Of a stretch of 7,056 nt of DNA, positions 1 to 5,266 are shown one piece after another. Origin of the DNA: Desulfobacterales bacterium. Lineage in GTDB: Bacteria > Desulfobacterota > Desulfobacteria > Desulfobacterales > 4be13. The notes under the pieces are model-generated. The model was not told where the DNA came from and did not search any database. It saw only the letters and a list, made by a program, of their open reading frames with translations. Every line of letters begins with the position of its first letter. The first letter of the stretch is position 1. A program made the translations under genes and the position numbers. The DNA is taken from contig JAOZLU010000373.1 of assembly GCA_029934695.1 (NCBI GenBank), positions 1-7,056 on the forward strand, given 5' to 3'.

Positions 1-55
1 ATTTATTTGTTATTTGATGCTTGGGATTTGGGATTTATTTGTTATTTGATGCTTG
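1..55. repeat. Tandem repeat, 32-bp period, running into the folK start
   Basis: A 23-base string (positions 1-23, beginning ATTTATTTGTTATTTGATG) recurs exactly at 33-55, with GGATTTGGG between, giving a 32-bp period. The array may extend left of the window. The second copy contains the folK start codon at 49-51. Low-complexity arrays of this look are usually dispersed intergenic repeats; here it also forms the translation start region. No Shine-Dalgarno-like string is visible before the ATG. Confidence 0.85.
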
Positions 56-543
56 AACACACTGCATATATTTCCATAGGCTCCAATATCGGAAACAAGC
101 TTTTAAACTGTCAGAACAGCATTGTCGCGCTGACAGAATCCGGCAAAGCTGTTTTGAAGGGCCAGTCACTATTTTATATGACCGAGCCGGTTGATTACAC
201 GGATCAGGACTGGTTCATAAATGCTGTGATAAAAGTTGAAACCTCTTTTGAGCCTTTTGCACTTTTGGATGCGCTCAAATTCATTGAACGCGATGCCGGA
301 CGCACTGATGAAACAGTAAGGTTCGGGCCTCGGATTCTTGATATGGATATTGTCCTGTACGATGATGTGATCATCAATGCCCCCGGGCTGTCCGTGCCGC
401 ATCCCAGGATGCATAAAAGACGTTTTGTTTTAAAGCCACTTTGTGATATAGATCCGGCAATGGTTCATCCTGTTTTTAAAAAGGATATGCAATATTTGTT
501 GAACAACCTTGATGACAACGAGCAAAGGATATCTCAATATTAA
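49..543 (+). CDS. folK: 2-amino-4-hydroxy-6-hydroxymethyldihydropteridine pyrophosphokinase (HPPK)
   Basis: HPPK transfers pyrophosphate from ATP to 6-hydroxymethyl-7,8-dihydropterin, the step before dihydropteroate synthase in folate synthesis; it is cytosolic. The 164-residue product has the usual family length. Visible motifs are the N-terminal GSNIGN (11-16), EPVDYTDQDWFINAV (46-60), and RFGPRILDMDIVLYDD (91-106), in which D98 and D100 match the Mg-binding aspartates. VPHPRMHKRRFVLKPL (117-131) is the C-terminal signature. An in-frame ATG at position 7 would add 14 residues encoded by a tandem repeat, so the ATG at 49 is chosen because MLEHTAYISIGSN is where the family begins. No Shine-Dalgarno is visible. 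The stop TAA overlaps the next gene's ATG by one base (TAATG), so the two are probably co-translated. The promoter lies outside the window. Confidence 0.96.
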   Translation: MLEHTAYISIGSNIGNKLLNCQNSIVALTESGKAVLKGQSLFYMTEPVDYTDQDWFINAVIKVETSFEPFALLDALKFIERDAGRTDETVRFGPRILDMDIVLYDDVIINAPGLSVPHPRMHKRRFVLKPLCDIDPAMVHPVFKKDMQYLLNNLDDNEQRISQY

Positions 544-809
544 TGCGATTCTTAATATTTATCGGACTGACCTATTTGGGTTACAGAGCACTCAAATCCT
601 GGGTGGTGAAATATATATCATCAATAAACGCAATCCATGGGCAGGGGCGAACTGAAATTGACGATATAATGATTCAGGATCCTTTTTGTGAAGTGTATTT
701 CCCAAAACGGGAAGGGACTCATCTGAGCATTGAGGGGAATGATTTATATTTTTGCAGCCCGGAATGCAGAGACAAGTTCATTGCACAGGGGTCAGGGGTC
801 AGGGGGTAG
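543..809 (+). CDS. Small membrane-anchored protein with a TRASH/MYM-like cysteine motif
   Basis: This 88-residue protein has one hydrophobic N-terminal segment (about residues 2-17), a short polar linker, and a compact C-terminal module with C49, C71 and C75 in the pattern DPFCEVYFPK...YFCSPECRDKFI. That spacing resembles TRASH, MYM or YHS-type metal-binding modules and the small PP0621-like family, so zinc binding is a reasonable inference. The partner and process are unknown. The start codon overlaps the folK stop (TAATG), which suggests translational coupling. The last six residues (GSGVRG) are encoded by a GGGGTCA repeat that also supplies the stop, so the ancestral C-terminus probably ended near residue 82. 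Similarity is judged by eye; the exact family is uncertain. Confidence 0.8.
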   Translation: MRFLIFIGLTYLGYRALKSWVVKYISSINAIHGQGRTEIDDIMIQDPFCEVYFPKREGTHLSIEGNDLYFCSPECRDKFIAQGSGVRG

Positions 810-820
810 AGGTCAGGGGT
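786..820. repeat. CAGGGGT short tandem repeat
   Basis: The heptamer CAGGGGT occurs at 786-792 and 793-799, then in an expanded variant at 800-813 (with inserted GGTAGAG), and again at 814-820. The first part is translated as the tail of the preceding gene, and the TAG inside the variant ends it. A reverse-complement relative, CTGAGCCCTGACC, is visible at 1711-1723. Confidence 0.75.
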
Positions 821-825
821 TTTGT

Positions 826-896
826 GCAACCCCGTCCGGCAACGGTGCCGGCAACAGTTCAAAACATCCGGACGGGGTTGCAAACCCCGTCCGGCA
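826..896. repeat. REP-like palindromic repeat (CCGGACGGGGTT), one and a half copies
   Basis: CCGGACGGGGTT at 868-879 and its exact complement AACCCCGTCCGG at 883-894 form a 12-bp stem with a three-base loop (GCA). A second right arm, GCAACCCCGTCCGGCA, is at 826-841 without its own left arm, so the middle arm could pair with either. CCGGCAAC repeats directly at 836-843 and 848-855. The same palindrome occurs at 5465-5495. There is no U-run after the stem, so this looks like a REP-type dispersed element lying between two genes, possibly protecting an mRNA 3' end, and not a simple intrinsic terminator. Confidence 0.88.
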
Positions 897-907
897 AAGA
901 GCAAAAC

Positions 908-927
908 TTTTTACTTTCAACTTTTTT
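908..927 (+). repeat. ACTTTCAACTTTT tract upstream of tal
   Basis: The T-rich string TTTTTACTTTCAACTTTTTT ends about 21 bases before the tal ATG and just ahead of its Shine-Dalgarno. It is one of four related tracts in the window, each lying in sense orientation ahead of a gene. Confidence 0.6.
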
Positions 928-948
928 CACTGAAGCAGGAGAATTTTG

Positions 949-1593
949 ATGAAGTTTTTTATAGACACGGCCAATATTGCTGAAATAAAGGAGGCCCACG
1001 CCATGGGCATGGTTGACGGTGTGACAACCAATCCTTCGCTCATTTCAAAAGAAGGCCGGGATTTTAAAGAGATTATAAAAGAGATTTGTGAGATCGTGGA
1101 TGGTCCCATCAGTGCTGAGGTGATTGCTCTGGATACAGAAGGCATGGTCAGAGAGGCCCGCGATCTGGCAAAGATTCATGACAATATTGTCATAAAGATT
1201 CCCATGACAACGGACGGTTTAAAGGCAACCCGCCAACTGACGGAAGAGGGGATCAACACAAACGTGACGCTGATATTCTCGCCGCTTCAGGCACTGATGG
1301 CGGCAAAGGCCGGGGCTGCTTATGTCAGTCCTTTTGTGGGGCGTCTGGATGACATCTCCCACGATGGCCTTATTCTGGTGGAGCAGATCGTTGAAATTTA
1401 TGTAAATTATGAGTTTGACACAGAAATCATTGTCGCAAGTGTCCGCAATCCGCTCCATGTTCTTGAATCGGCCAGACTGGGTGCCCATATTGCCACCATT
1501 CCTTTCAATGTGCTTGCCAAACTGGCTGCCCATCCGCTGACAGATAAGGGAATCAAAGCTTTTATGGATGACTGGAATAAAATGAAGAAATAG
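949..1593 (+). CDS. tal: Transaldolase (small, TalC/FSA-type fold)
   Basis: Transaldolase moves a dihydroxyacetone unit between sedoheptulose 7-phosphate and glyceraldehyde 3-phosphate in the non-oxidative pentose phosphate pathway; it is cytosolic. The 214-residue product matches the short transaldolase/fructose-6-phosphate aldolase subfamily. MKFFIDTAN opens the barrel, DGVTTNPSL is at 23-31, and NIVIKIPMT carries the Schiff-base lysine K83. E57 and F129 (in SPFVGRLDD) are seen where fructose-6-phosphate aldolase has Gln and Tyr, which favours true transaldolase. The start is ATG 949, with AGGAG at 937-941 seven bases upstream; an in-frame TTG at 946 is unlikely to be used. It is separated from the previous gene by about 140 bases of repeats, so it is probably transcribed separately, though no clear promoter is seen. 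No terminator hairpin follows. Confidence 0.95.
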   Translation: MKFFIDTANIAEIKEAHAMGMVDGVTTNPSLISKEGRDFKEIIKEICEIVDGPISAEVIALDTEGMVREARDLAKIHDNIVIKIPMTTDGLKATRQLTEEGINTNVTLIFSPLQALMAAKAGAAYVSPFVGRLDDISHDGLILVEQIVEIYVNYEFDTEIIVASVRNPLHVLESARLGAHIATIPFNVLAKLAAHPLTDKGIKAFMDDWNKMKK

Positions 1594-1669
1594 AAGTTTC
1601 TCAGCAGTTATAATTTCTCTCAACATTTTGAAATGACTGACACCGATATTTTCCGGCACAGACATTCAT

Positions 1670-1703
1670 ACTTTCAACCTTTCATTTTGAACTTTTTACT
1701 TTA
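1670..1703 (+). repeat. CTTTCAAC / TTTTTACTTT tract upstream of pgsA
   Basis: ACTTTCAACCTTTCATTTTG and the following AACTTTTTACTTT form a T-rich tract that ends about 56 bases before the pgsA start. It resembles the tracts before tal, lnt and the LOG gene, and shares CTTTCAACCTTT with the lnt copy. Confidence 0.55.
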
Positions 1704-1759
1704 AACGAACCTGAGCCCTGACCAATAAAATGCCTCCCATATTTCCAGATGGAAAAATA

Positions 1760-2302
1760 ATGAAAGTGCTGAGTCACCCCAACACCCTGACGCTGTTTCG
1801 TATGATAGCGGCTCCGGGAATTGTGATTCTGCTTTTGTTTCCGACCAGCAAATTCTGCACATTTTCCGCGGCCCTTCTGTTCAGTGCCGCAGCCATCACA
1901 GATTATCTGGACGGCTATTATGCAAGACTCAGGGGCCTTGTTTCCAATTTTGGGAAGATCATGGACCCGCTTGCGGACAAACTTCTGGTTTCTTCTGCTT
2001 TTATCATGATGGCTTCCCATGACTGGATACCGGGTTGGATAGTCTGTATTATTATTGGCCGTGACCTTTCCATAACCGGACTGCGCAGTATTGTTGTTGA
2101 AAGCGGGGAGGATGTTTCAGCATCTGCTCTGGGAAAATACAAGACAGGATTTCAGATTGCCGCTATCATTCCACTCTTGTTTCATTTCCCATATTTTGGA
2201 ATCAACTTTCATGCTATCGGAATCTTTTTTTTGTGGGGCGCACTGATATTCACCTTGTGGTCCGGGGCTGACTATCTGATAAAGTTCAGAAAACTTCTTT
2301 AA
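1760..2302 (+). CDS. pgsA: CDP-diacylglycerol--glycerol-3-phosphate 3-phosphatidyltransferase
   Basis: This inner-membrane enzyme makes phosphatidylglycerophosphate from CDP-diacylglycerol and glycerol 3-phosphate, the committed step to phosphatidylglycerol and cardiolipin. The 180-residue protein has the complete CDP-alcohol phosphotransferase signature, D-x2-DG-x2-AR-x8-G-x3-D-x3-D: D48, D51, G52, A55, R56, G65, D69 and D73. The segment GRDLSITGLRSIVV followed by SALGKYKTGFQ is characteristic of PgsA within the superfamily. Several hydrophobic helices are present (about residues 10-27, 33-48, 76-100, 138-154 and 156-172). ATG 1760 is preferred because KVLSHPNTLTLFRM is the usual family opening and GGAAAA lies just upstream; the in-frame ATG at 1730 adds ten unconserved residues and has no ribosome binding site. 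The stop TAA runs directly into the A/T tract of the tRNA promoter. Confidence 0.95.
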   Translation: MKVLSHPNTLTLFRMIAAPGIVILLLFPTSKFCTFSAALLFSAAAITDYLDGYYARLRGLVSNFGKIMDPLADKLLVSSAFIMMASHDWIPGWIVCIIIGRDLSITGLRSIVVESGEDVSASALGKYKTGFQIAAIIPLLFHFPYFGINFHAIGIFFLWGALIFTLWSGADYLIKFRKLL

Positions 2303-2352
2303 AAAAAATAATTTATTTTTTTGTTGACAAAAGGAAAATAAAAAGTTAAAAC
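2302..2352 (+). promoter_or_regulatory. tRNA operon promoter with A/T UP-like element
   Basis: TTGACA (2324-2329) is a perfect -35 box. After 17 bases comes TAAAAC (2347-2352), a four-of-six -10 match. Immediately upstream, 2302-2322 is an all-A/T tract that is also a perfect palindrome of ten A/T pairs around position 2312. It resembles the UP-element pattern of A-tract then T-tract found before stable RNA promoters. The predicted start, near 2359, leaves a leader of only about six bases before tRNA-Gly. The same tract could weakly terminate pgsA, which is less likely. Confidence 0.75.
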
Positions 2353-2365
2353 TGTTTTTCATTGA

Positions 2366-2440
2366 GCGGGAATAACTCAGTGGTAGAGTGCGACCTTGCC
2401 AAGGTCGAAGTCGCGGGTTCAAATCCCGTTTCCCGCTCCA
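2366..2440 (+). tRNA. tRNA-Gly (anticodon GCC)
   Basis: The cloverleaf folds fully. The acceptor stem is GCGGGAA (2366-2372) with TTCCCGC (2430-2436), and the anticodon stem is CGACC (2391-2395) with GGTCG (2403-2407). The loop is TTGCCAA with anticodon GCC at 2398-2400. The T-arm carries GGTTCAAATCC. CCA is genome-encoded at 2438-2440 after discriminator T2437. Eight T residues and then tRNA-Cys follow, so the two are very likely one transcript processed by RNases. Confidence 0.97.
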
Positions 2441-2448
2441 TTTTTTTT

Positions 2449-2523
2449 GGCGGCATAGCCAAGTGGTAAGGCAGCGGTCTGCAAAACCGCTATTCACCAG
2501 TTCAAATCTGGTTGCCGCCTCCA
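2449..2523 (+). tRNA. tRNA-Cys (anticodon GCA)
   Basis: The acceptor stem is GGCGGCA (2449-2455) with TGCCGCC (2513-2519). The anticodon stem is GCGGT (2474-2478) with ACCGC (2486-2490), and the loop CTGCAAA has anticodon GCA at 2481-2483. Discriminator T2520 is the base expected for cysteinyl-tRNA synthetase recognition, and CCA is encoded at 2521-2523. A six-T run follows directly without a separate hairpin. The convergent lnt gene ends only 12 bases downstream. Confidence 0.97.
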
Positions 2524-2535
2524 TTTTTTCGGTGT

Positions 2536-4125
2536 TCATTTTTGTATCCGTCGCATACATATCCGCATGAGCAGAATAATCAGCGCAACACTTAGGCAGG
2601 CAACAGCAAAAAAATCTCCAAACTGCGTGTATAAGGTTTTTTCGCTTAATACAGGCACGGATCGGGTGACGACAGCATCCTGAAAAAGATGGGTCTGGGC
2701 GATAACCCTGCCAACCGGGTCTATAAATCCGCTGATCCCTGTATTTGCTGACCTTACCAGGGAACGCCTGTTTTCCACTGCTCTGAACACTGTCATGGAA
2801 AAATGCTGATACGGCGCGCTGGTTGTGCCATACCATGCGTCATTGGTGATGTTGATCAGCAGATTTGCATTATTTCTCGCCATCTTACGGGAGAGATTTG
2901 AAAAAATAATTTCATAACAGATTTGTACCCCCAGGCTGTAATTCCCCAACTGAATGGTCTTCCCTTCTGTTCCAGGCGTGAAATCTCCCACATGCTCAAC
3001 AATTTTGCCGAGAAACGGCAGCCATCTTTTCAGCGGAACATACTCTCCGAACGGAACCAGATGCGCTTTGTTGTATGTGTCGGCCACTGTTCCATCCGGG
3101 CGGATCAGATACGCGCTGTTATGATATTCCGGACCGTTCTCCCCGCGGGTAACAGACGGGCTGCCGATCAGAAAATTTGTGTCGGTTTCCCGGATGCCTT
3201 TGAGAACAATTTCTGTCATCCTCTCATTATGCAGAAAATAAAAAGGGGCCGCGGTTTCAGGCCATACAATAATATCAGGCTTCTGCGCTTTTGCAGAAAA
3301 GGACAGATCAAGATATTTTTTCGTTGTGGCATAACGAAAGGCTGCATCCCATTTTTTCGTCTGTTCAATATTTCCCTGTACAACTGTCACCCGCGCCGAC
3401 GGAGAAGCAGACGCCAGTTCATCAACGGACAGCACCCGCCATTTTCCGTAAAACCATATAAGACTGAATAATAAGATAAACGTAGCCATCGCCCCTGCTG
3501 CAAGAGGTTTTGAGGTCGGTGTTCCCTGCCAGTCTTTTCCCTTCCAACAAAGAAACACCAGAAAAATCGCCCCGTTGGACAGCGCAATCAGAAAAGACAC
3601 TCCGTAAACACCGAATATATCTGAAATCTGTATCAGATTCAAATTCCCAAATTGGGAGTACCCGAGCAGTTCCCAAGGGAATCCTGACAAAAAAAATGAA
3701 CGGATATATTCCAGTGAGACCCATAAGACAGGGATCATAAAAAGACAGATGGCAGGTTTTGAACAGAGCCGGTTCAGCCCCATTGAAAATACAGCCGTAT
3801 ATAGGGCAAGATACGCGCATAACAGAAAGAGGATGGGAACGGATAAAATCAGGGGAAGACCACCGTATGTTTTCATTGTATAGGCAAGCCAGTAGGCAAG
3901 CGTGAGGTAATGACAAATCCCTGCCAAAAATCCCGCTCGGAAGCTCTCTTTCAAAGACAGATTTCTTAAAGAAATCAGCAGGGGAACAAGGGCAAACCAG
4001 GCAAGTCCGTCCATGCCCACTTTGGGAAAAGATCCGGTAAGCAGCAAACCGCTTAATATGGGCAAAACAATGTCAGGGGAAAAGAAAAAAGGGAAACTGG
4101 GTTCAGGTTTTAATTTTGCGTTCAT
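2536..4125 (-). CDS. lnt: Apolipoprotein N-acyltransferase
   Basis: Lnt adds the third acyl chain, taken from a phospholipid, to the N-terminal cysteine of diacylated lipoproteins at the inner membrane, preparing them for export to the outer membrane. The product has 529 residues, close to the 512 of the E. coli enzyme. The N-terminal half has many hydrophobic helices (from about residue 17 to 225), followed by a carbon-nitrogen hydrolase domain (about 245-485) and a final helix near 505-522. The catalytic triad is visible as E290 (VWPETAAPF), K353 (YNKAHLVPFGEYVP) and C403 (QICYEIIF), with supporting E361 and E405. The start at 4125 is kept because a family-like first helix begins at residue 17, although no Shine-Dalgarno is visible; the upstream sequence is a TTTCAAC repeat tract. 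It lies 141 bases downstream of the LOG gene and may share its transcript. Confidence 0.97.
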   Translation of the reverse strand: MNAKLKPEPSFPFFFSPDIVLPILSGLLLTGSFPKVGMDGLAWFALVPLLISLRNLSLKESFRAGFLAGICHYLTLAYWLAYTMKTYGGLPLILSVPILFLLCAYLALYTAVFSMGLNRLCSKPAICLFMIPVLWVSLEYIRSFFLSGFPWELLGYSQFGNLNLIQISDIFGVYGVSFLIALSNGAIFLVFLCWKGKDWQGTPTSKPLAAGAMATFILLFSLIWFYGKWRVLSVDELASASPSARVTVVQGNIEQTKKWDAAFRYATTKKYLDLSFSAKAQKPDIIVWPETAAPFYFLHNERMTEIVLKGIRETDTNFLIGSPSVTRGENGPEYHNSAYLIRPDGTVADTYNKAHLVPFGEYVPLKRWLPFLGKIVEHVGDFTPGTEGKTIQLGNYSLGVQICYEIIFSNLSRKMARNNANLLINITNDAWYGTTSAPYQHFSMTVFRAVENRRSLVRSANTGISGFIDPVGRVIAQTHLFQDAVVTRSVPVLSEKTLYTQFGDFFAVACLSVALIILLMRICMRRIQK

Positions 4126-4132
4126 ATTTTAA

Positions 4133-4170
4133 ATGTAAAAAGTAAAAGGTTGAAAGTTGAAAGTTGAAAA
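4133..4170 (-). repeat. Triple GTTGAAA tandem tract upstream of lnt
   Basis: On the plus strand GTTGAAA is repeated three times in tandem at 4149-4169, next to AAAAAGTAAAAG. Read in the direction of lnt this is TTTCAACTTTCAACTTTCAA followed by CCTTTTACTTTTTACA, ending within about ten bases of the start codon. It occupies the place where a ribosome binding site would be expected. Confidence 0.7.
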
Positions 4171-4180
4171 TACCCGGAAT

Positions 4181-4254
4181 GTAGGGTGGGTGGAGCGAAG
4201 CGGAACCCACCATTTCCGCAGATGGTGGGTTCCGCTTCGCTCCACCCACCCTAC
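4181..4254. repeat. Perfect palindrome with 33-bp arms between LOG gene and lnt
   Basis: Positions 4181-4213 (GTAGGGTGGGTGGAGCGAAG and onward) are exactly complementary to 4222-4254, with an eight-base loop, TTCCGCAG. The hairpin starts 13 bases after the LOG stop codon on the minus strand. No U-run follows in either direction, so it is better read as a dispersed intergenic palindrome. A stem of this strength in RNA could still attenuate transcription into lnt or stabilise the upstream mRNA. Confidence 0.92.
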
Positions 4255-4266
4255 AGTTTTCTGGCC

Positions 4267-4917
4267 TCAGATAATCACAATTTTCTTTACGATCTTAATA
4301 ACATCTTCAGGTTCATCAACGATCTGCAAAATATCAATATCTTCAGGTGATATCCGTCCTCCGTCAAGCATCCGGGCTTTAATCCATTCGATGAGACCTG
4401 ACCAGTAATCCGTGCCGACCAGAATAATGGGAAGCGGCTTGATGCGATGGGTCTGAACGAGTGTGACCGCTTCAAAAAGTTCATCCAGAGTCCCGTACCC
4501 TCCTGGCATGATAATATAGGCCGTTGCATATTTGACGAACATCACTTTGCGGATAAAAAAATATTTGAAGTCAACCTTTATATTGGCATACGGGTTTGGC
4601 TGCTGCTCAAACGGGAGGACGATATTCAGCCCTACCGAAGCCCCTCCTGCTTCAGCGGCCCCCTTGTTTGCAGCTTCCATGATACCGCCACCTCCGCCGG
4701 TTAATACGGCAAAGCCGTTTTTTGCAAAAAGCCCTGCCAGTTTTTCAGTTTTTTTATAAACCGGATCATCAGCTCCGGTTCTGGCCGACCCGAAAATACT
4801 CACTGCCGGCCCTATATCATGAAGCGTTTCAACGCCTTCAACAAATTCCCCTATAATTTTGAACAGACGCCATGCCTCACCCATTTCAAGCGCATTAATA
4901 AGAAATTGTTTTTCCAT
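4267..4917 (-). CDS. LOG-family nucleoside 5'-monophosphate phosphoribohydrolase
   Basis: Members of this Rossmann-fold family (often called TIGR00730 or mis-called lysine decarboxylase) hydrolyse the N-glycosidic bond of nucleoside 5'-monophosphates, releasing base and ribose 5-phosphate; plant and some bacterial members activate cytokinins. The 216-residue product shows FGSAR (42-46), LTGGGGGIMEAANKGAAEAG (72-91), FFIRKVMFVK (120-129) with R123 and K124, and PGGYGTLDE (138-146), whose final glutamate is the expected catalytic residue. ATG 4917 is chosen over an in-frame ATG at 4977 because AAGGAA lies nine bases upstream and the extra 20 residues are unlike the family. A strong extended -10 lies about 65 bases upstream. 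The natural substrate (AMP-like or cytokinin) cannot be told from sequence. Confidence 0.92.
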   Translation of the reverse strand: MEKQFLINALEMGEAWRLFKIIGEFVEGVETLHDIGPAVSIFGSARTGADDPVYKKTEKLAGLFAKNGFAVLTGGGGGIMEAANKGAAEAGGASVGLNIVLPFEQQPNPYANIKVDFKYFFIRKVMFVKYATAYIIMPGGYGTLDELFEAVTLVQTHRIKPLPIILVGTDYWSGLIEWIKARMLDGGRISPEDIDILQIVDEPEDVIKIVKKIVII

Positions 4918-4938
4918 CAGTCTTATTTCCTTCCGACA

Positions 4939-4969
4939 GTGAAAGTTACAGTGAAAAGTTGAAAGTAAG
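4939..4969 (-). repeat. TTACTTTCAACTTTTCACTG tract upstream of the LOG gene
   Basis: Read toward the LOG gene the leader contains TTACTTTCAACTTTTCACTG, then AACTTTCACTG. It closely matches the sequence just before the tal Shine-Dalgarno (TTACTTTCAACTTTTTTCAC at 911-930, then TG). It lies in the predicted 5' untranslated region. Confidence 0.65.
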
Positions 4970-4981
4970 TGGCTCAAAAAA

Positions 4982-4990
4982 ATTATACCA
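4982..4990 (-). promoter_or_regulatory. Extended -10 promoter of the LOG gene
   Basis: On the minus strand the sequence is TGGTATAAT: a perfect TATAAT with the TG of an extended -10 correctly spaced. The -35 region is poor, which is typical of extended -10 promoters. A start near 4975 would give a leader of about 58 bases containing the TTTCAAC tract and the ribosome binding site. Confidence 0.7.
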
Positions 4991-4995
4991 ATTAC

Positions 4996-5107
4996 AAAAA
5001 TAACCCATCATGTCATTCTCGCAAAAGTTTGGATATAACACATTGATAAGATAATATGATATATTACTGTTTACGCAGGAGTGACATATATGATGGGTTG
5101 TTTTTTT
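4996..5107. repeat. Imperfect inverted repeat with A-run and T-run ends
   Basis: AACCCATCAT (5002-5011) pairs exactly with ATGATGGGTT (5090-5099). Stem pairing continues with GTCA (5012-5015) against TGAC (5082-5085) after a four-base bulge, then weaker TTCT/GGAG pairs. The outer ends are A5 and T7. The interior of about 60 bases is AT-rich. TTATA occurs on both flanks (4983-4987 and 5106-5110), as a target duplication might, but this could be chance. Options are a MITE-like remnant or a terminator-like hairpin for plus-strand transcripts. Confidence 0.65.
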
Positions 5108-5153
5108 ATAAATGGAATTACCACTCATTTCCTGCCTTGTCAATGATTTCAGA

Positions 5154-5182
5154 TTGACATATATTGTATATGATGATACAAA
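5154..5182 (+). promoter_or_regulatory. Candidate sigma70 promoter upstream of the nuclease-fold pair
   Basis: TTGACA (5154-5159) is followed after 17 bases by TACAAA (5177-5182), a four-of-six -10 match. The spacer and -10 hold a small dyad, TGTAT-ATGATG-ATACA, which could be an operator. Transcription from here would give a leader of nearly 390 bases through the palindromes before the gene at 5577. AT-rich DNA produces such matches by chance, so this is tentative. Confidence 0.45.
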
Positions 5183-5266
5183 TTTTTTTTTATGCTTCAA
5201 GTGCTTTTTATTATATTGGAAAATTATAAAATTTTCCCTGCTGAATTGCCAAATATACAAAAAAAA

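Noticed and set aside
1628..1656. Promoter for pgsA
   Set aside because: TTGAAA at 1628 has no acceptable -10 at 16-18 bases.
2524..2535. Intrinsic terminator after tRNA-Cys
   Set aside because: There is a T-run but no separate GC-rich stem before it, so it was not listed as a terminator.
2388..2570. Plus-strand 60-codon open frame
   Set aside because: It lies within the two tRNA genes; the peptide is a translation of tRNA sequence.
2117..2836. Minus-strand open frame of 239 codons across pgsA end, tRNAs and lnt end
   Set aside because: It reads antisense through both tRNA genes and gives the RDLNPRLRPWQGRTLPLSYSR-type peptide well known as a tRNA artefact; real genes occupy the locus.
3422..3916. 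164-codon minus-strand frame inside lnt
   Set aside because: It is a shadow frame of the lnt membrane domain, which has intact motifs in the annotated frame.
4157..4408. Plus-strand 83-codon open frame starting in the GTTGAAA tract
   Set aside because: Its first half is a translation of the 33-bp-arm palindrome (GWVERSGTHH type) and the rest is antisense to the LOG gene.
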